DNA of 64,000 bases from Sarcocystis neurona (Eukaryota > Apicomplexa > Conoidasida > Eucoccidiorida > Sarcocystidae): assembly GCA_000727475.1 (NCBI GenBank), contig KL647299.1, forward strand, positions 2,432,258-2,496,257, in the 5' to 3' direction. The position numbers and the translations under genes were made by a program. A model generated the notes under the pieces. It was not told the DNA's origin. It saw only the letters and a program-made list of their open reading frames with translations, and did not search any database. The first letter of the stretch is position 1, and each line of letters begins with the position of its first letter. Of the stretch, positions 23,501 to 37,100 are shown piece by piece.

Positions 23501-25097
23501 CAAGACAGAATAGCTCTTTGACATTTCTATTCTCACACTTCCAAGGAAGAAAAGCCGCCGGCGTTGCTGCGGATTATACGCCGTGCCTAGCACGTAGAAA
23601 GTATGCTTCGCCACCGCTCTACGACGACTTCGGTGCTGGCAGCGACTTATGAACCCTGATGTTTTAGGTTGGGCTCCGCACGCGTGACACAGTGTGACGA
23701 TGGTGGTGACACATAAGCTCTAGGAGTTCGTCTGGCGCAAGTGGCCCCGTGTACGCCACCTGTTAAATTAACAGTTTCCACGTGATAGACGATATAGACG
23801 AGGACACGTGATTTCCACATTATGTTCATTACCGGAGGAAGGCGCACCCTGTCGCTGACTGAACTGGTTAATGATGCCTTGAGCTGGTTCATAGTGAAAC
23901 GTGCGGAGAACAGAATGCGTGGCTAGTGGCGCCTGCGGCTCTGTTACGTATTGGGTCAGTCCTATGGCCGGGCAGACAACTTTCAATATCTGACCTGAAC
24001 CATTTCGCGGGACTGCCAAGACTTCGGCGGACCCGCGTGCACAAGGTGCGTGTGCACTCTTCAGACGTTCTGCGCCGGTGGAAAAGACACGCGTCTGTTG
24101 GAGGTGTCGAATTGAAGGAAAGCGAAGGCTGCACTAGCAAACTAGCGTGAATTGAAGTAACGCCAAATTTTCAGGTGCTCGGGTAGTCAAAAAGTGCATA
24201 AGAGTCCTACGATGATACTGGTGAACCAACAGACAGCTAGTTCGGACTCTCTCACTCGCCCAGCGCGATGATCTTTCGCCTGTGGTTCAGTTCACGATCC
24301 ATTACCCACGACTGTGTACGCCTTGGTGTCTCCCTCACTCTTTCCTACTCTCTTTTTGACTCTTAACCTACTGCGAGTACAATCATTACTTGTGCCGCAA
24401 CAACAGAGTCAAGCGTAGCAAATCCGTTTCGCACACGGCGGCATACCGATTTTTTACCTGTTCTTGTTTGTTCACGACACCTTTAGGCCGCAGCCGCAAG
24501 TAAGTTATTACGGCTGTGGAAATCAGTTCAACCACTAAACTAGCACGAGGATTCCTCGACAGCGTATTCTGCGTTTTGTGTTCGCGAAGATTTCCCCGAC
24601 GCGGCGCAGCTTGCCCGCGCGAGCCTAAGCGTCTACGCACGCAGTACCTGACTGAACCCGAAATCTGGAACAATTCTTTGCCGAATAGGATTTGTGATGT
24701 GGAGGCTATTTTCTGTAGTCAAACAAGCGTACCACGTTGTATTGCACGCGTAAAAATCAAATGTGGAACATGGGCTAAGTGTGCTCTCGGTCAAGTAACA
24801 AAAATTTTATTTGGCTGCCGTTAACAGACCGGCAGCGGCCACGTGATATTCGAACTCTACCTTCTCTGGAGTCTTCTCGGTACGCGATAGCAGTTTGCGG
24901 CTTCACAAAGTGACATATGAATACTACAGCGTTCCCTCCTCCTGACGAACTAGGCTTCGAGCAGGGCCCAAAGAAAACTTTCATATTGTAGTTGGATGGT
25001 GGCTTCGATGGGGCTTCCGCTCGAGTGGCGTACACTCGAGGGCGCAGCAGATCTATATGCGGTGTACAAATCCATAAAGTCCTCGCCGCGGTGCATC
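20591..25097. promoter_or_regulatory. Divergent intergenic region between the two giant genes
   Basis: 4.5 kb between the two start codons. Only short frames lie here, none with a splice-compatible link or a partner. It should contain both promoters and 5' untranslated regions, possibly with leader exons. I see no obvious symmetrical repeat or shared box. A hydrophobic minus-strand frame at 21066-20848 is the only frame that might be an extra copy A leader exon. Confidence 0.4.
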
Positions 25098-25197
25098 ATG
25101 GGAGATCCTTCACGGACTACAAGGTCTCGTGTGATGCTGGCTCTGCTGCTGTTACACGTCGCGGCGAAGTCCTTGGTTGTGGTCGACTCTGCGAACG
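25098..25197 (+). CDS. Copy B exon 1: signal peptide
   Basis: ATG at 25098 followed by a basic stretch and the hydrophobic core VMLALLLLHVAAKSLVVV, a clear signal peptide or anchor. Donor G|GTAAGA in phase 1. It joins in frame only to the acceptor at 25490, not to the stronger pyrimidine-rich acceptor at 25307, which would bring a stop. Confidence 0.72.
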
Positions 25198-28100
25198 GTA
25201 AGAGGTCACTGTGCTGACGCACCATTTAGTCGCAGCTCACATGAGAACAGCATAAACCCAATAGGATACTGTAAGGACGAAGCCTGGTGATGTCTCCTGT
25301 TTTTTCAGATGGGCTGGGGCTGCTTCGTACTTTTCCAACCGTGTGATTCTACTGAATACCGCGGTCCAACAGAATGATACAGTTGTTCCTTGCTTAGAGA
25401 GGAACACTCACACGTGCAACGTCATGCGCGGTGCAGAAGACCCGTTAGCTATTCTGCTCATCTCATATAAAAATCTGTGTTGTTCTCCAGAATCCCCGGC
25501 CGCAGGGTCCCCTACTTCCCTTCTATTTGATGGAGGGGAAACGCACCTCAGCTTGAACCCCTCTCGACTGTATATGGTGAGTGGTTATTACCTCATGTTC
25601 ATCCCCCTCAGATGCCTCACGATCGCGGCCACTAGCTCTGTGAGGCCTGCTGCTTAACTGTAATAAAAAACTCGTCAATATTCTTGCGCGCACTGCGTCG
25701 AGGTCCCCGTGAAGTATTGGTGGTGATCTGCCGTCGGAAGGCAAGAGTGCAGTGCTGTAGTTTTGAGCGTTCTTGAACCAATTGAGGGCAGCTTGACCGA
25801 TTCGAATGCATACAGCGTCGAGCTTAGTTTGTGTGTTATCGATGTTCACAGTCGTGCTGTGTGTATCTCTTTTCAGCGACAGAGTACGAAATGGAAAGGT
25901 AAACGTGTGCACCACGGCGAAAGTACTCCAACACGTGCTGTCAATTCGGACATGCCGCAAAAGGCAAAACGAAAATGCCCGCCTGTGGGGTAGCGGATGC
26001 TCAAGATATTGATTGTACGATGAGTCAGATGTACGAGGATCTAGCGGTCTGTTTCGTCCGAAGTCACTCAAACTTATTGTAGCCCTGAGCCTTATGCCCG
26101 GGGCATATGCCGAAGGTGAACCACGATAGTAATGTATTCGTCAAACACTTTTTTTTCATCACAATCGCAAGTGCACAACAAGAAAATGCCTTTGAGCCAA
26201 AGGGTAAGCGACGACTCTGAAACCGACAGAACAACGAGAACAGCATATAACACTTTAATTGGTTGACAGTGTCGGCACATTTTTGATCGTCAGCTGTGCT
26301 TTCTGGGTTCACTCGGTCTGCGCTTTCACTTGGCGCAGGGGTGCACGTGAGTTCGTTCCCCAAAGCAGCTTGTCAGGACTTGGTAAGGAATCTACGGAGC
26401 GCAGGTGAACTTGGCGAGGAAGAAACCTTCAATTTTCAGGCGTCGCTTAGTGCGGACTATCCCAAAATCGAACAGGTGATTTTGAATGCTGCTGACGTGG
26501 AACAGAAGCCGCCGGGTCACGTTACCCCTACGCAGGATCTGCGAATCCTGTTCGCCAAGGAGCTGCGGTTTAGACTGTCCACTGCTGCTTTGTCACACCC
26601 AAGTCTTCGGGACTTTCGCGACAAGGAAAATGCCCTGCGCGCGGAGCTCACAAAAGAATTTCTCGAGAAAATCACGATGCCGAACATCGCGCATCGTGCT
26701 CGAGAGGGAACAGGCGCAAAAGAGTCGTCTGCTACGAAAAAATTGTTTTTGGCAGATGTCACTGCCGAGTTTCCTGCTCTTCTAATCGAAGAGCATTTTT
26801 TCTCTGCAAAGTTTCAGCGATTTCTTCTGAAAGTACTTCGCCAAAGTTCAGACGCTATAGTAATGGACCGAAGTGCTATGCAGAAAGAAACAGAACGTTT
26901 TATGCAGCGCTCACATGCAACGGATCAGATGTTGACATTCGAGAGCGCGCTTCTGAATCACGTAGAAAATCTTCCGAAAGATTTCGACCGTGATGCCAGG
27001 GCGCTCTTCACTCTATTTGTCGTCATATTTTGGGATTATTACCACACCTACACTTTTCAGCTGTTGCAACTAGTCGCGAAAAGCCCCGTCGTGATTGAGT
27101 ATGTGACAAAAGCTGTGCTGCGCCCTCAAGACGTCGACGCCGCAGAGAATGCGTTTGACCTCTACGGTTTTGCGACAGTGGTGCAGATGCGGTCCTGGCA
27201 AGCGAGTCACGGCGTTGCCTCACTCGTTTTATTGCAGAGTAACTGTCGTCTCCTGCACAACATTCTACGCGTAGATCCCTCACAGAAGCCGCACTTTACC
27301 CGGTTCATCACAAGCACCGAATTCAATGGATTCTTCCGCCGAGACTCTCGGAGGTTGCTCGCAGGCACGTTCTGCGATGGCAAAAAAGGTTTTTCCCCGC
27401 ATATTTACACTGCCTTGGCGACGTGGAATGGTGCCGCAGCAGTCTCAGAGAGTAAGCCTGCACACCCTCTCTGCATCATACACGCGTTTCAGTTTATATC
27501 CACTTCGCCGCTGTTTCCAGGCCAGATGCTATGCAACACTGCGTTGTACTTCGCTCTGTCTGTGCAGAGATAGACATCCGGTATTTGACGACTCAAGAGG
27601 CTAAGGAATTTCGTAGAAGACTTGCAAATAAAGCTTCGCAAAGGAACAAAAGTTCGCTCATCAGTAAGAACCTGCGAAAATTTCAGACACAGCGAGCAAG
27701 AGAGCTAGGCGATAAACCGGAAATTATCGTAATTTAACAAGTGTAGCAAAATAAGGGTGCACCAGATGAAAATGCCTGCCACACGCTGTATCCCAAAGTT
27801 CTTTTTAATCTTGAAGTACCCTGAAGAGTTACATTAAAAGCTGCGTCTCCGAAACAGTGTATCCAACAGAGCATCAAGAACTGTTATAAGTGACAAATTC
27901 TTGCTGCATCTGAGCCCCCCTCCCCCGCCCGTCTACACAACGCGACGCCACGAAGTGCTGTACGCTTTGTCAGCCTTCCCAGTACGCAATATCTGCTCAC
28001 ATAATCTATTTGTGTGTGGGCTTCAGTATCACGTGAGGAACTGTCAGGGTCTTCGGTGAAGGAGGCAATTTCAGGTGAGCTACAGGAAGCTCCTGTAGCT

Positions 28101-31100
28101 TCCTACAGGAAGCAGACGCTTCCCAGCGTCTGCTGCAGAGTTGCAAACAAGGGCTTCACAACACCTGAAATGACGAACCACCTAGCACAGATTCGCAGTG
28201 CGAAATGTTTCACTTTGCAGTTGATTTTGTAAGTCAGGGTTTGTCTTTTAACACGAGCACTTCCACTTGTGTAGGAACGTCCCAGCGGTTGCCATCTCGT
28301 TCTGCAGGTGTGTTCAAAAGTATATTCCAAGCACCCTTGTCCCCGCTGCGGAGCCTGCTTAACATGGAGCTTGGAATGGTGCTGTCGTCGCCCCGTGATG
28401 ACCTACCGACTGAGATTGAGCCGTTGCATGAAGCGATGGTACAGCCTCTACTTTCTGAAAGGGCAGCAGCAGTGGAGCTGTTGGACACCACTTTTCAGCA
28501 ACTTGAAGAAGACCCAAATATCGCTTCTCATCCATTCTTTCGAAGTAAAGATCTCATGGCCACAGTTTTGCAGATGCAGTCGATTAACAACGCAAGGGTC
28601 ATTGCCGCTCTGATCTCCATCGCCAGCGTGCAAGAAATTAGCGACCTAAAGCTTGCCGTCAGAATCTCTCCTGCTGCATTGTCCGAGGCATGCAATCTCT
28701 TTGCCGAAATGCCCGGCGCCCGGATTTCGTCTCACCCTGCCGTACAAACTAAGCTTTACAAATCAACGGGACGCCAAAACGCTTTGCGTCCGGCACTCGT
28801 TTCTCGCTTGAATGTTGTGGTGGAAAACCTGTGTCGGGTTTTCTATCGGTTTGTCGACAATCGGGCAGACTTACTAACACCGAAAGAGAAACGCGTACTT
28901 GAAGAGCTGGTTCTCAACAGCTTGTTCGCGAAGACCTCTCCTGGAGCTCTTTACTTGTCGAATCCGATGTCGGAATCTTTTGACTCGTGGGGTTTCACCA
29001 GCGCTGTCGGGCTTCTTGCTTTGTCACAAAGGGCAAAGGTCCCTGTTGTTTTCCTTGATAAGAGAAATAGGGTTTTCTTTGTTTCTTGCGCGGCCTGCCA
29101 CACGAACGCCTCTAAGCTTCTCACTGTAACTGCAGACGGGATTGTTGCTACTGCGGATCAGCTTATCTCAAAGCCGAAAATAACACCCACGTTTGAGCTT
29201 CCCAGACTGCGCATCTGGGAATTCAAAAAAGACGCTATTCTGCCTTGTAAGTCCGCAGTTGCCTCGACGAGTACTATTCTGACTGTGCTCCGTAAACGGT
29301 CGCGGAGAACTGTTATCGGATACTTCTTCCTTAGAAAAGAGAGAAAAAGACCTACAAACACGCAGAGTGTCCCTCAAACCTTTCGTTCCAAACAGAGGGC
29401 GCAATCGTGCAGAACTATCCTTCGCCAATGAGTTTAGTCGAATCGCGTGCTGATTTCAGGGTGGAAATCACCTCCAAAAGGTGTCTCTGGAAATGGACGA
29501 GCTTCTACAGGTGCGTCGGCTTTAGTCACGTTTGTCATCCACCAAGATTACAAGAGGCCTCAAGACGGAACGACTCATAGTACGGATCAAACGGTGTAAC
29601 CAGATTGTCGAGCGAATTCTCTCAGACAACTGTGCAACCGGGTCCATTTCCACCAGGTTCACAATATAAATGCAAGTAAAATGTTTCCAGTGCTCTTGTA
29701 CATCGTGGACTAACTTGCAGCTGTCCTAACAGCCTGACGTTTGTTATATGAGAGAGTATTTACCCTTAGTGTTTCCTTTCGGTCGAATTTGAACGGAGAA
29801 GTGCACTACGTAAAGCACCCTCTGACTCAAATGATGCAGCGAAACACGTGTAGAACGTATTTCTTCCTGCAGTGCTTCCCAGTGCAAGGCGGGGAAAACT
29901 GAATTGACCCGTCCGGCGCCCCTTGCAGATCAACAGCAATTCATCCGTTGGTTCCCTCTTCCCCATCCTTATCACTGTGAGTGCCTACCAGACACTCCAT
30001 AGAGTGTTGTGTAATGCTCCGTGTCCTGTCACGTCTGCGTGTCCGATTCTGTCTGGACCGCTTGTATTATCAGGAAGGAAAGTAGCGGAACTCGACTCGG
30101 CCGTTACAAGTCAGCTCTTACGAAAATTAGCATACCGGGTTCCGGAGTCAGGTTGCACCCTTCAGGCAGCCGACTTCCCGGAGTGCTTGGTCGACGTAAT
30201 ATGGCGCTGCCGCCCAAACACATCCTTCTGCGCGAACAAACGCAGGATCGTCCGCCGCCATGTGGACGATGTGCAAGAAAGGTTGTGGGCGGAGCTTTCG
30301 AGTCCTAGTTTGGACATCAGTATCCAAGCTACAGCAACACGTTGGCGTCCCCTTCTGTCGTTACTAAGTGAATTGCTTGAGGCTGGAGGTAGGAGCCGAA
30401 GTCAGCAAAACAGTAAAAACGTACAACAATATGAGTCTCCTCATCCCTCACCTTAAGGCTGTCGCGGGAACGCGGTTCACGTCCAGGCCGCCGCAGCCTT
30501 AAATGTGCAAGCCTACACATTTCATTCGTCACACGATCGCACGAAGCGACAGAAAATAATGTGTGCGGTCAACTTGGTCTCAAAGGAAGTCTACCATTAT
30601 TTATCGCCAACACGCATGCGCAAGTTAATCCTGAATCCATCTGAGCACAGGTTGAACTTGCACGACAAAGACTATCCTGTCTGCCAGAAAGAGCTTGCAG
30701 GCCCTCTCTCTAGGACACCTGCATCCATTGCTTCCCACCTGAGTATCCGTAGGGGCAATGCAGTTAGGTGACCCTTCGTCTTCCACTTTTTTTCTTCTTT
30801 TGTCGCGTAAGATACCGCCTTGGAACCTTAAAGAGCACTTGTGACCTTGTGCGTGCAGCACCGTCGTTAAGCCTGCAAGAACGCCGCCTTATAAACAATT
30901 TCTTTCCTGAATACCCGTTCAGCTTTGCGGGCCGACGTGCTGCGCAGCAGCTCTTACTACGCGTGCTTCTGAAGGGGAGGCGCCATAAGGTGAAGAAAGC
31001 AGAATATATAAGGGCAACCGCTTCAGTTCGCGAGGGACTTCCTCTTTCGGCTGAAGCGTTGGCCATGCTCAGAAATGCGTTTGGCGGCTTCAGTGCAGAG

Positions 31101-34100
31101 CTCGCACGTGCAGCAGGTATGGCGTGCGTAAGGCTGCGGATGTACGCGCTGCTGCAAGAGTCACAGTCCTGCAGTTCATGTCGACCCTGAGCATCTGCCT
31201 AGTGTATGATGCCATAGATGACCACTGCAAGCACGTTACTGCACAAATATATCCGGGTGAATCCACTCGACCCTTTACTCACTGTGACTGTCATTTTTTT
31301 TAGGCAGTATGCCTCAGCACAACGCAGCCCTTTTGAGGGCAGCGAACCAAGCTCGGAAAGAGCTCTTACATCACGGAATGCGTAAGCAAAGCGATCAAAA
31401 GGCAGCGCAGTCCACCTGGCAGGTCTGCGCCACGTGCACGGCCGGAGCACCTGTCTTGCTGTACAGACACTTTTTCCAGGCTTTGTCTGAATGACTTAAA
31501 GTCATTCTTTGAGCAGAAAAGTGCCAACCTTGCCTGTACTTCTATGTCTGCAATACAGCACCTGTCTGCACAAGAACTACGAAGCTGGCAGGTGTGGCTC
31601 TGACGAAACTCTTCTTGCCGCAGTATCTATCCTCCTCTTCTGCCTCAAGGCCTGCTTACTGCGCTCTTGTGCGTGAAAATACCCAAACTTTACACGTGAT
31701 CACGTCGTCTCGGCACGTTCGCGCCACCAGACAGGGGGGATTCGAATTGGACGAACACCTGGCTGCGCTTCCTGCCGTGCAGCATTAGTTAACATTCTCG
31801 GAACACACCTCGCAGAGGTGCACAATGACACTGTGGTGTGGTATGTGTGGTGGACACACTGCAGGCGAAGGCTCTGAGACCAGGAGTCTTTCACGTTTGA
31901 TTGAGGATGTTTACCACGACAATCTGGAGACGTTGTTTCCTTTCCTGGTCACTCCCTACCCCTTCTCTGCTTTCCCCAATAGTTTCCGAGACCATGTTGT
32001 AAGGTGCCTCATCGGTTGGTGGGAGGATGTGCAGGCAACAGAGCAAATGTATTCAAGCGTCCTTGCGGTTAACGTGTCAGGACAAGTACCTTCACAAATC
32101 CAGAAGTGCCTGTCTGAAACGTGGTCAGCAACGAGTGGAGAACAAGACGTGCGCAGCGGGACAGTTGTTCATGGCGCGGAATTAACCAATAGCACGTACT
32201 TCGCTCTTCACGTGTTTCATCGTCTCCGAATCGTACTGCGTGCTGCTCGTGTCACCTACACAGCAATGATGAAGCAAGGCCAGCAGTCTCTGCTAAGCGA
32301 CCACAAAGCACTGGACGTGTTTGCCCGCAATATTCGCAGCTTCACATTTGACGAATTCAAAGTTGCTCTGCGGAGCACCCGGGCTTTTGCGCCCCTGATT
32401 CTAGCCGTGGCTGCACGCGAGTTGAAGGTTAATCTTACTGTGATGGAGACGGTCTTTCGTCCTGATAGAGGGCATGTCCAGCCTGCAACACCGGAACACC
32501 GGCGTGCTGGTTGGGAATTCCACTGGGGACCCGCAGCAGGAGTCACTCTTGTCGGATATGAAGCGCGCGGGCTCCGTAAACTTCGGCGACCGATGGTTGT
32601 TGATTTAGTTTGTGCTCCTGTGTGTGCAAGAGTTGCCAAAGCTTTCAAGTTAAGTGAAGAGCTTCGAAAAGGTGAGAATCTCACCAGTCAGTCTCGGCAG
32701 CTTCTACGATCCACGTCTAAAGGCCACAGAACGATGAATTTCGCAGACCTAAGAATTGCACACTTTAGTGGTTGAAATTTCAACGTTGATCTTGGTGTAG
32801 ATGGTCGAGGTTCAGTACTCGATTTGGTTAGACAAGGGTATACTGCGAGGCAGAACGTCATATGCACGTCAGGAGATTTGAACGGTCTCGCATGGGAGTT
32901 TGCCAAATTGCTGGATTTAAACCTGTAAGTGGGGTTAGAGATCAATGGAAGATGTCAAACAGTAGGACAAAGCCAGCAGAGAGCGATACTGCATACAGTG
33001 TTCGACTGCACTCTCCGTCACCGTCTTGCAACAAACCCGCTTCAAGAGGCTGATCGGATTAGCCTGGGCAGTGCGCTGCAGTACGCCGCAGCATAAGGTT
33101 GACCGTTAGAATCTGCGAGCAGCAAACGACGAGCATGAAGAAACAGAAAGCTTTGTTTTCAGACTCCGTCTGCTGCCCAGGTATACGTGCGCATCTGGAT
33201 ATGTCAATGCGTACACTAACGGATTATGTAGGAAGCCTTTCACTCTATTTTCGCCCTCTGGACAACAACGAGACGCTCCAGCGCTACCTCCAGAAGGCGA
33301 AGCAGTTGTTACTATCCAGCTCCACCCAGAGAGCGTTTCAGGAAGCGGCGTTCTGCGAAGCATTTATCGGCACGGGTACTCCGCAACAGATGACATTTTC
33401 TGTCGTAAAGGATATATGCTCTGTATCACCAGTGCCCGGGCAATTCCTGCGCGCCGCCGTGAGCGTATCCTTCGGTCTAGGCCAAACCAGTCAGCTCGAC
33501 TGGATGCATTTTTGGACACTCGGCAGCAGACTTGTGTTGAACGCATTCAAGCAGGCCGTGGTGGGGCAGTACAGAACGTTCTCTGCTTTTCTGCGAGACA
33601 AGACTTGGCAAAAAAATACGTCCTCCCTTCTCGAGAAAGCATCTGTCATGCTCCAAGAGCACATACGGGGTAAGAAGGTGGCAGTCCGCTACCAGCTGAA
33701 TTCTTCCACGGTCAGACTCTGAGACGAAGTCTAGCACGGTCCGCATCATCAGTAGGACGTCGATGCCAGTACTCCCCGCTGTTGCGGTGCGGTAATAATA
33801 CTGAACTTTCTTCTACGCAGAAGTCAGGCTGCCTGGTGCACCCGCTGTCCAGTGTGGCATTGATAATAGGAATAGCGTTTCCGAATCAACAATGCGGAGA
33901 GCGCTGTGAGCAACGTAAAGAAGCACGACGACACGACACGCACACGCACGCAACTGCAGCAGGTGTGTGTGGTGAGCATTCACGGCATTATTTGATGGTA
34001 CGTATATGATTTCTACTCAAGCGTATCAACTGATTACTTCTGGGCCTGCCGCTTCTGCTTTCTGTGCACCTCTTGACTTCCAGAACGAGGCCCCGGTTTT

Positions 34101-37100
34101 TTTTCCTTTCGCCGTCTCAAAGTAAGAGGTGAGATTCACCCCCATGGTTCGTTTACTAGGCACCGTCGTGGCCGTTAGACGGGCTAGTACGCTGCAACAG
34201 TGTCTGCTGATCCCACATGTCACACAGCTGTGAGTCTGATAGGAAGGTGCCGCGGAGCTCCGCCGGCGGATGTGGCACGGGGACGAAACTACGCAGTATC
34301 TTGTAAGCCGCCTTCTAAATGGTAATTGTCGATAAAATGCCTTTGGGTGCAGGCGAGAAGGAACAAGGCGACGCACGACCGTCGAAAGATGCACACCCTA
34401 CATTGGCAGCACTTTCTGAAGGAAAGAAAGGTTCGTCTGCTCTTGTGAGTACTGGTGGCAGAATACAGTAGATTCCAACGCTGAGCCACGAATGAACTTG
34501 CAGTTAACATTGCCAGACAGATGCGCAATTTGTTCGTCGTGTATGCGGCGGCACCTCAGTTGTTGCGCGTGGCTGTCAATTTAGACGAACTGTGGGTACA
34601 CGCATATCTGGGCTGTGTCCTTATGCAACTGAGACGACGGTGCTCCGCATCTTTGTCACTTCGACATTCACCTTTGCCGCAGGACAACCCTGGTTCATCG
34701 TATCTGCTTGCATTCCGTTCATTAGGAAAGTGTGAGTGCATTCAAGTTCCGTGGTGGTATGACGGCTCACTCTGCAGTGAGTTAAGACTATCATAAATTT
34801 TTTCCATTGAGACTTCGTCTGCTGAAGAATTGCTTTTCTTGCTTGCTGCCATTGATTTCACATCATTATCGTAAAATCACGCTAAAGTCCAGCATTTCCT
34901 GCTGCTGTGCGGTGCTTTGTTTCGTGTGATCCTTCCTCTCCCTCCACTGGTTCAGGGCCTTTGAATTTTGAGAGAGTTCCTGTACCTAGCTTACAGCAGC
35001 TCCAACAACTCCCTGAGCACCCTATAATGCGTTGGAAGGAGTATTCGCTTTGTTTGCACTGCGTCGGCATTGAGAAGGTCTTTCGCTTTGTGGGAGCAGT
35101 CGGGGCAGGCTTGCTGGCCCTAGATGTCATTTCAAGTGCTGGCGTTCTGAAATCTTTCAGCGTTCTGGATACTGAAGAGATACGCAAGGCCGTGTTTCGC
35201 ATGGTCGTCCAATATCTTTTTCAAAACAGTAGCGCAGGAACTTCCAGAGAAATGTTTTCGGGTGTTCTGGCAAGTCACGCTTTGTCTACGTGTGCAAACG
35301 AGGCTGTCACACCAAAGTTTGAATTCTGCAAGGCGATCTCTGCATGCGATGAGCTTGACGATGGAACAAAACCGATAGCGGAAGAAAAGCGTACGGCACC
35401 TCTTTACACTGCAGGTTCCCCCCGCCACACTAAAGCAGGCGCTTACAGTTTCAGCATCATTATTGACCGCCACGATAGCGGCTCTCTGTCACTAAGAACC
35501 AGCTGCGTTCGATGCTTTTGCAGGAGACTGCCTTTTGGAAACTGTTGAGGATGTCCTTGTCAAGGAAAAAGACCCACACAAGTTCGCTTCCGTGCTGGAC
35601 CACCTGGTTGAGCCCCTTCGGCTCTTAGGCCACAACGTGCTTATCTGGAATGCGGAGCTCTCCCAAGTATATACGCTGAAATCGACAGGGAATGCCATGA
35701 AAAGTCCTCTGAGCATCCAACTAGTCCTTTATCCAGATTCAAATGGTTCAACACACCTTTATGCAACTGTACCTTTTTTCACCGTGCGGGACCATTTACT
35801 GGCGGCGGCTGCCGCTCTAAGTGGTGAGATACTGCGTACAGGACAGTCTGACCATAGCAGGCAGCGAGCAACCAACTACCTTTGTATTTCTGTGGAAATT
35901 CCACCGCAGCTAGGCACCCAGGACCAGCGATGGTGATACCGTGTGGCAGTTCTACCAGTGGCAAACACATTCATTGTTCACGTCGGTGTCTTTGTCGAAC
36001 CATACTTCAAAATTCCCGCCCCGAGTTTCGTGTCGAGATGCGCTCAGGCTAGCGGCGGCTGCCTTACTTGTTGTTTGCGCTGTGAGCTCTTCATGTGCGT
36101 CTGTGATGGTGTTCGCAGGCGGTGAGGCCGATCGGACAGTCCAGGAAGGTGAGGGAAACTTCTTTCGACGCAGAAGTCAGACTGAAATTCGGCGCAACGT
36201 TTTGTGTAAGAGTGGTGTAACACGTCCAAAGCCAGGATGTAGTAATTGGTAAAACTTGCTTCTTCCCCGGAGAATTGTTGTCACTTCAGACAATTGCCTG
36301 AGACTATACCACCTGCTTCAGTGTTGCCCAGCACGTGCACTACAATTCGCGTAAGGTGCCTCATCGCACACGCCGGCAATGCCAGTAAATTCTGACGCAA
36401 GCCCTGCTGACCTTATCAGGGTAGGTAGTACGCTGGCAAAATCACTGCTCCTTCTCCTGGTGGCAATTCAGGGAAGCGGACCGACATCTATAACTTTCTT
36501 CAAAAGCACATTGAAGTACTCCAAAAGGAAGACGTCCTCAGTCCTCTAGACCTTGAAACTCTATCCGGCATCATAGATGACGTCAGGAATAACAAGTGGC
36601 TCAAGAACACCTCAATCCTCACAAACTCCAGCCTCGAAAACGTCCTCGGAGCGAATCCCGACAACGCAGCTGTTGTTGAGGCGCAAAAAGAATCCATCTG
36701 TAAGAAGCTTCTACCAATGCATGACGAGTGGCCACTTGTCAAACAGTTTTCTACACCTGTGAATGCAGCTTGATGCAGTCCTTGCGCAGTTGCTGCTTTG
36801 CATTGCAGATGAAGCTTTGGGAGAGGAAGAAGGGAAGCGCCTCCTGGAAGAAGTGTGGTTCGCGAAGGTCACACTCCGACAAGTCCTGCACGCATGTGCG
36901 GAGCTGCGTGGCGCCTGCAGCTCCGCAGCCGATGAACTTAAACGGCGGCTTTCAAGCCTGGTATCGAAATGGCGGTTAGAAGGTCAGCTCGATCACAGCG
37001 CATGTTTTACTCGTGTAGACGATAATAGCTCCGCCTTCCAGCGTTGCCCACTTTGCTGACACCGGTTGCATCTTCAACAAGCGACACACTGTAAGCCAAC

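Noticed and set aside
25308..25490. Strong pyrimidine-rich acceptor before 25308 as start of copy B exon 2.
   Set aside because: Joining exon 1 there gives a stop after about a dozen codons; the acceptor at 25490 keeps the frame open.
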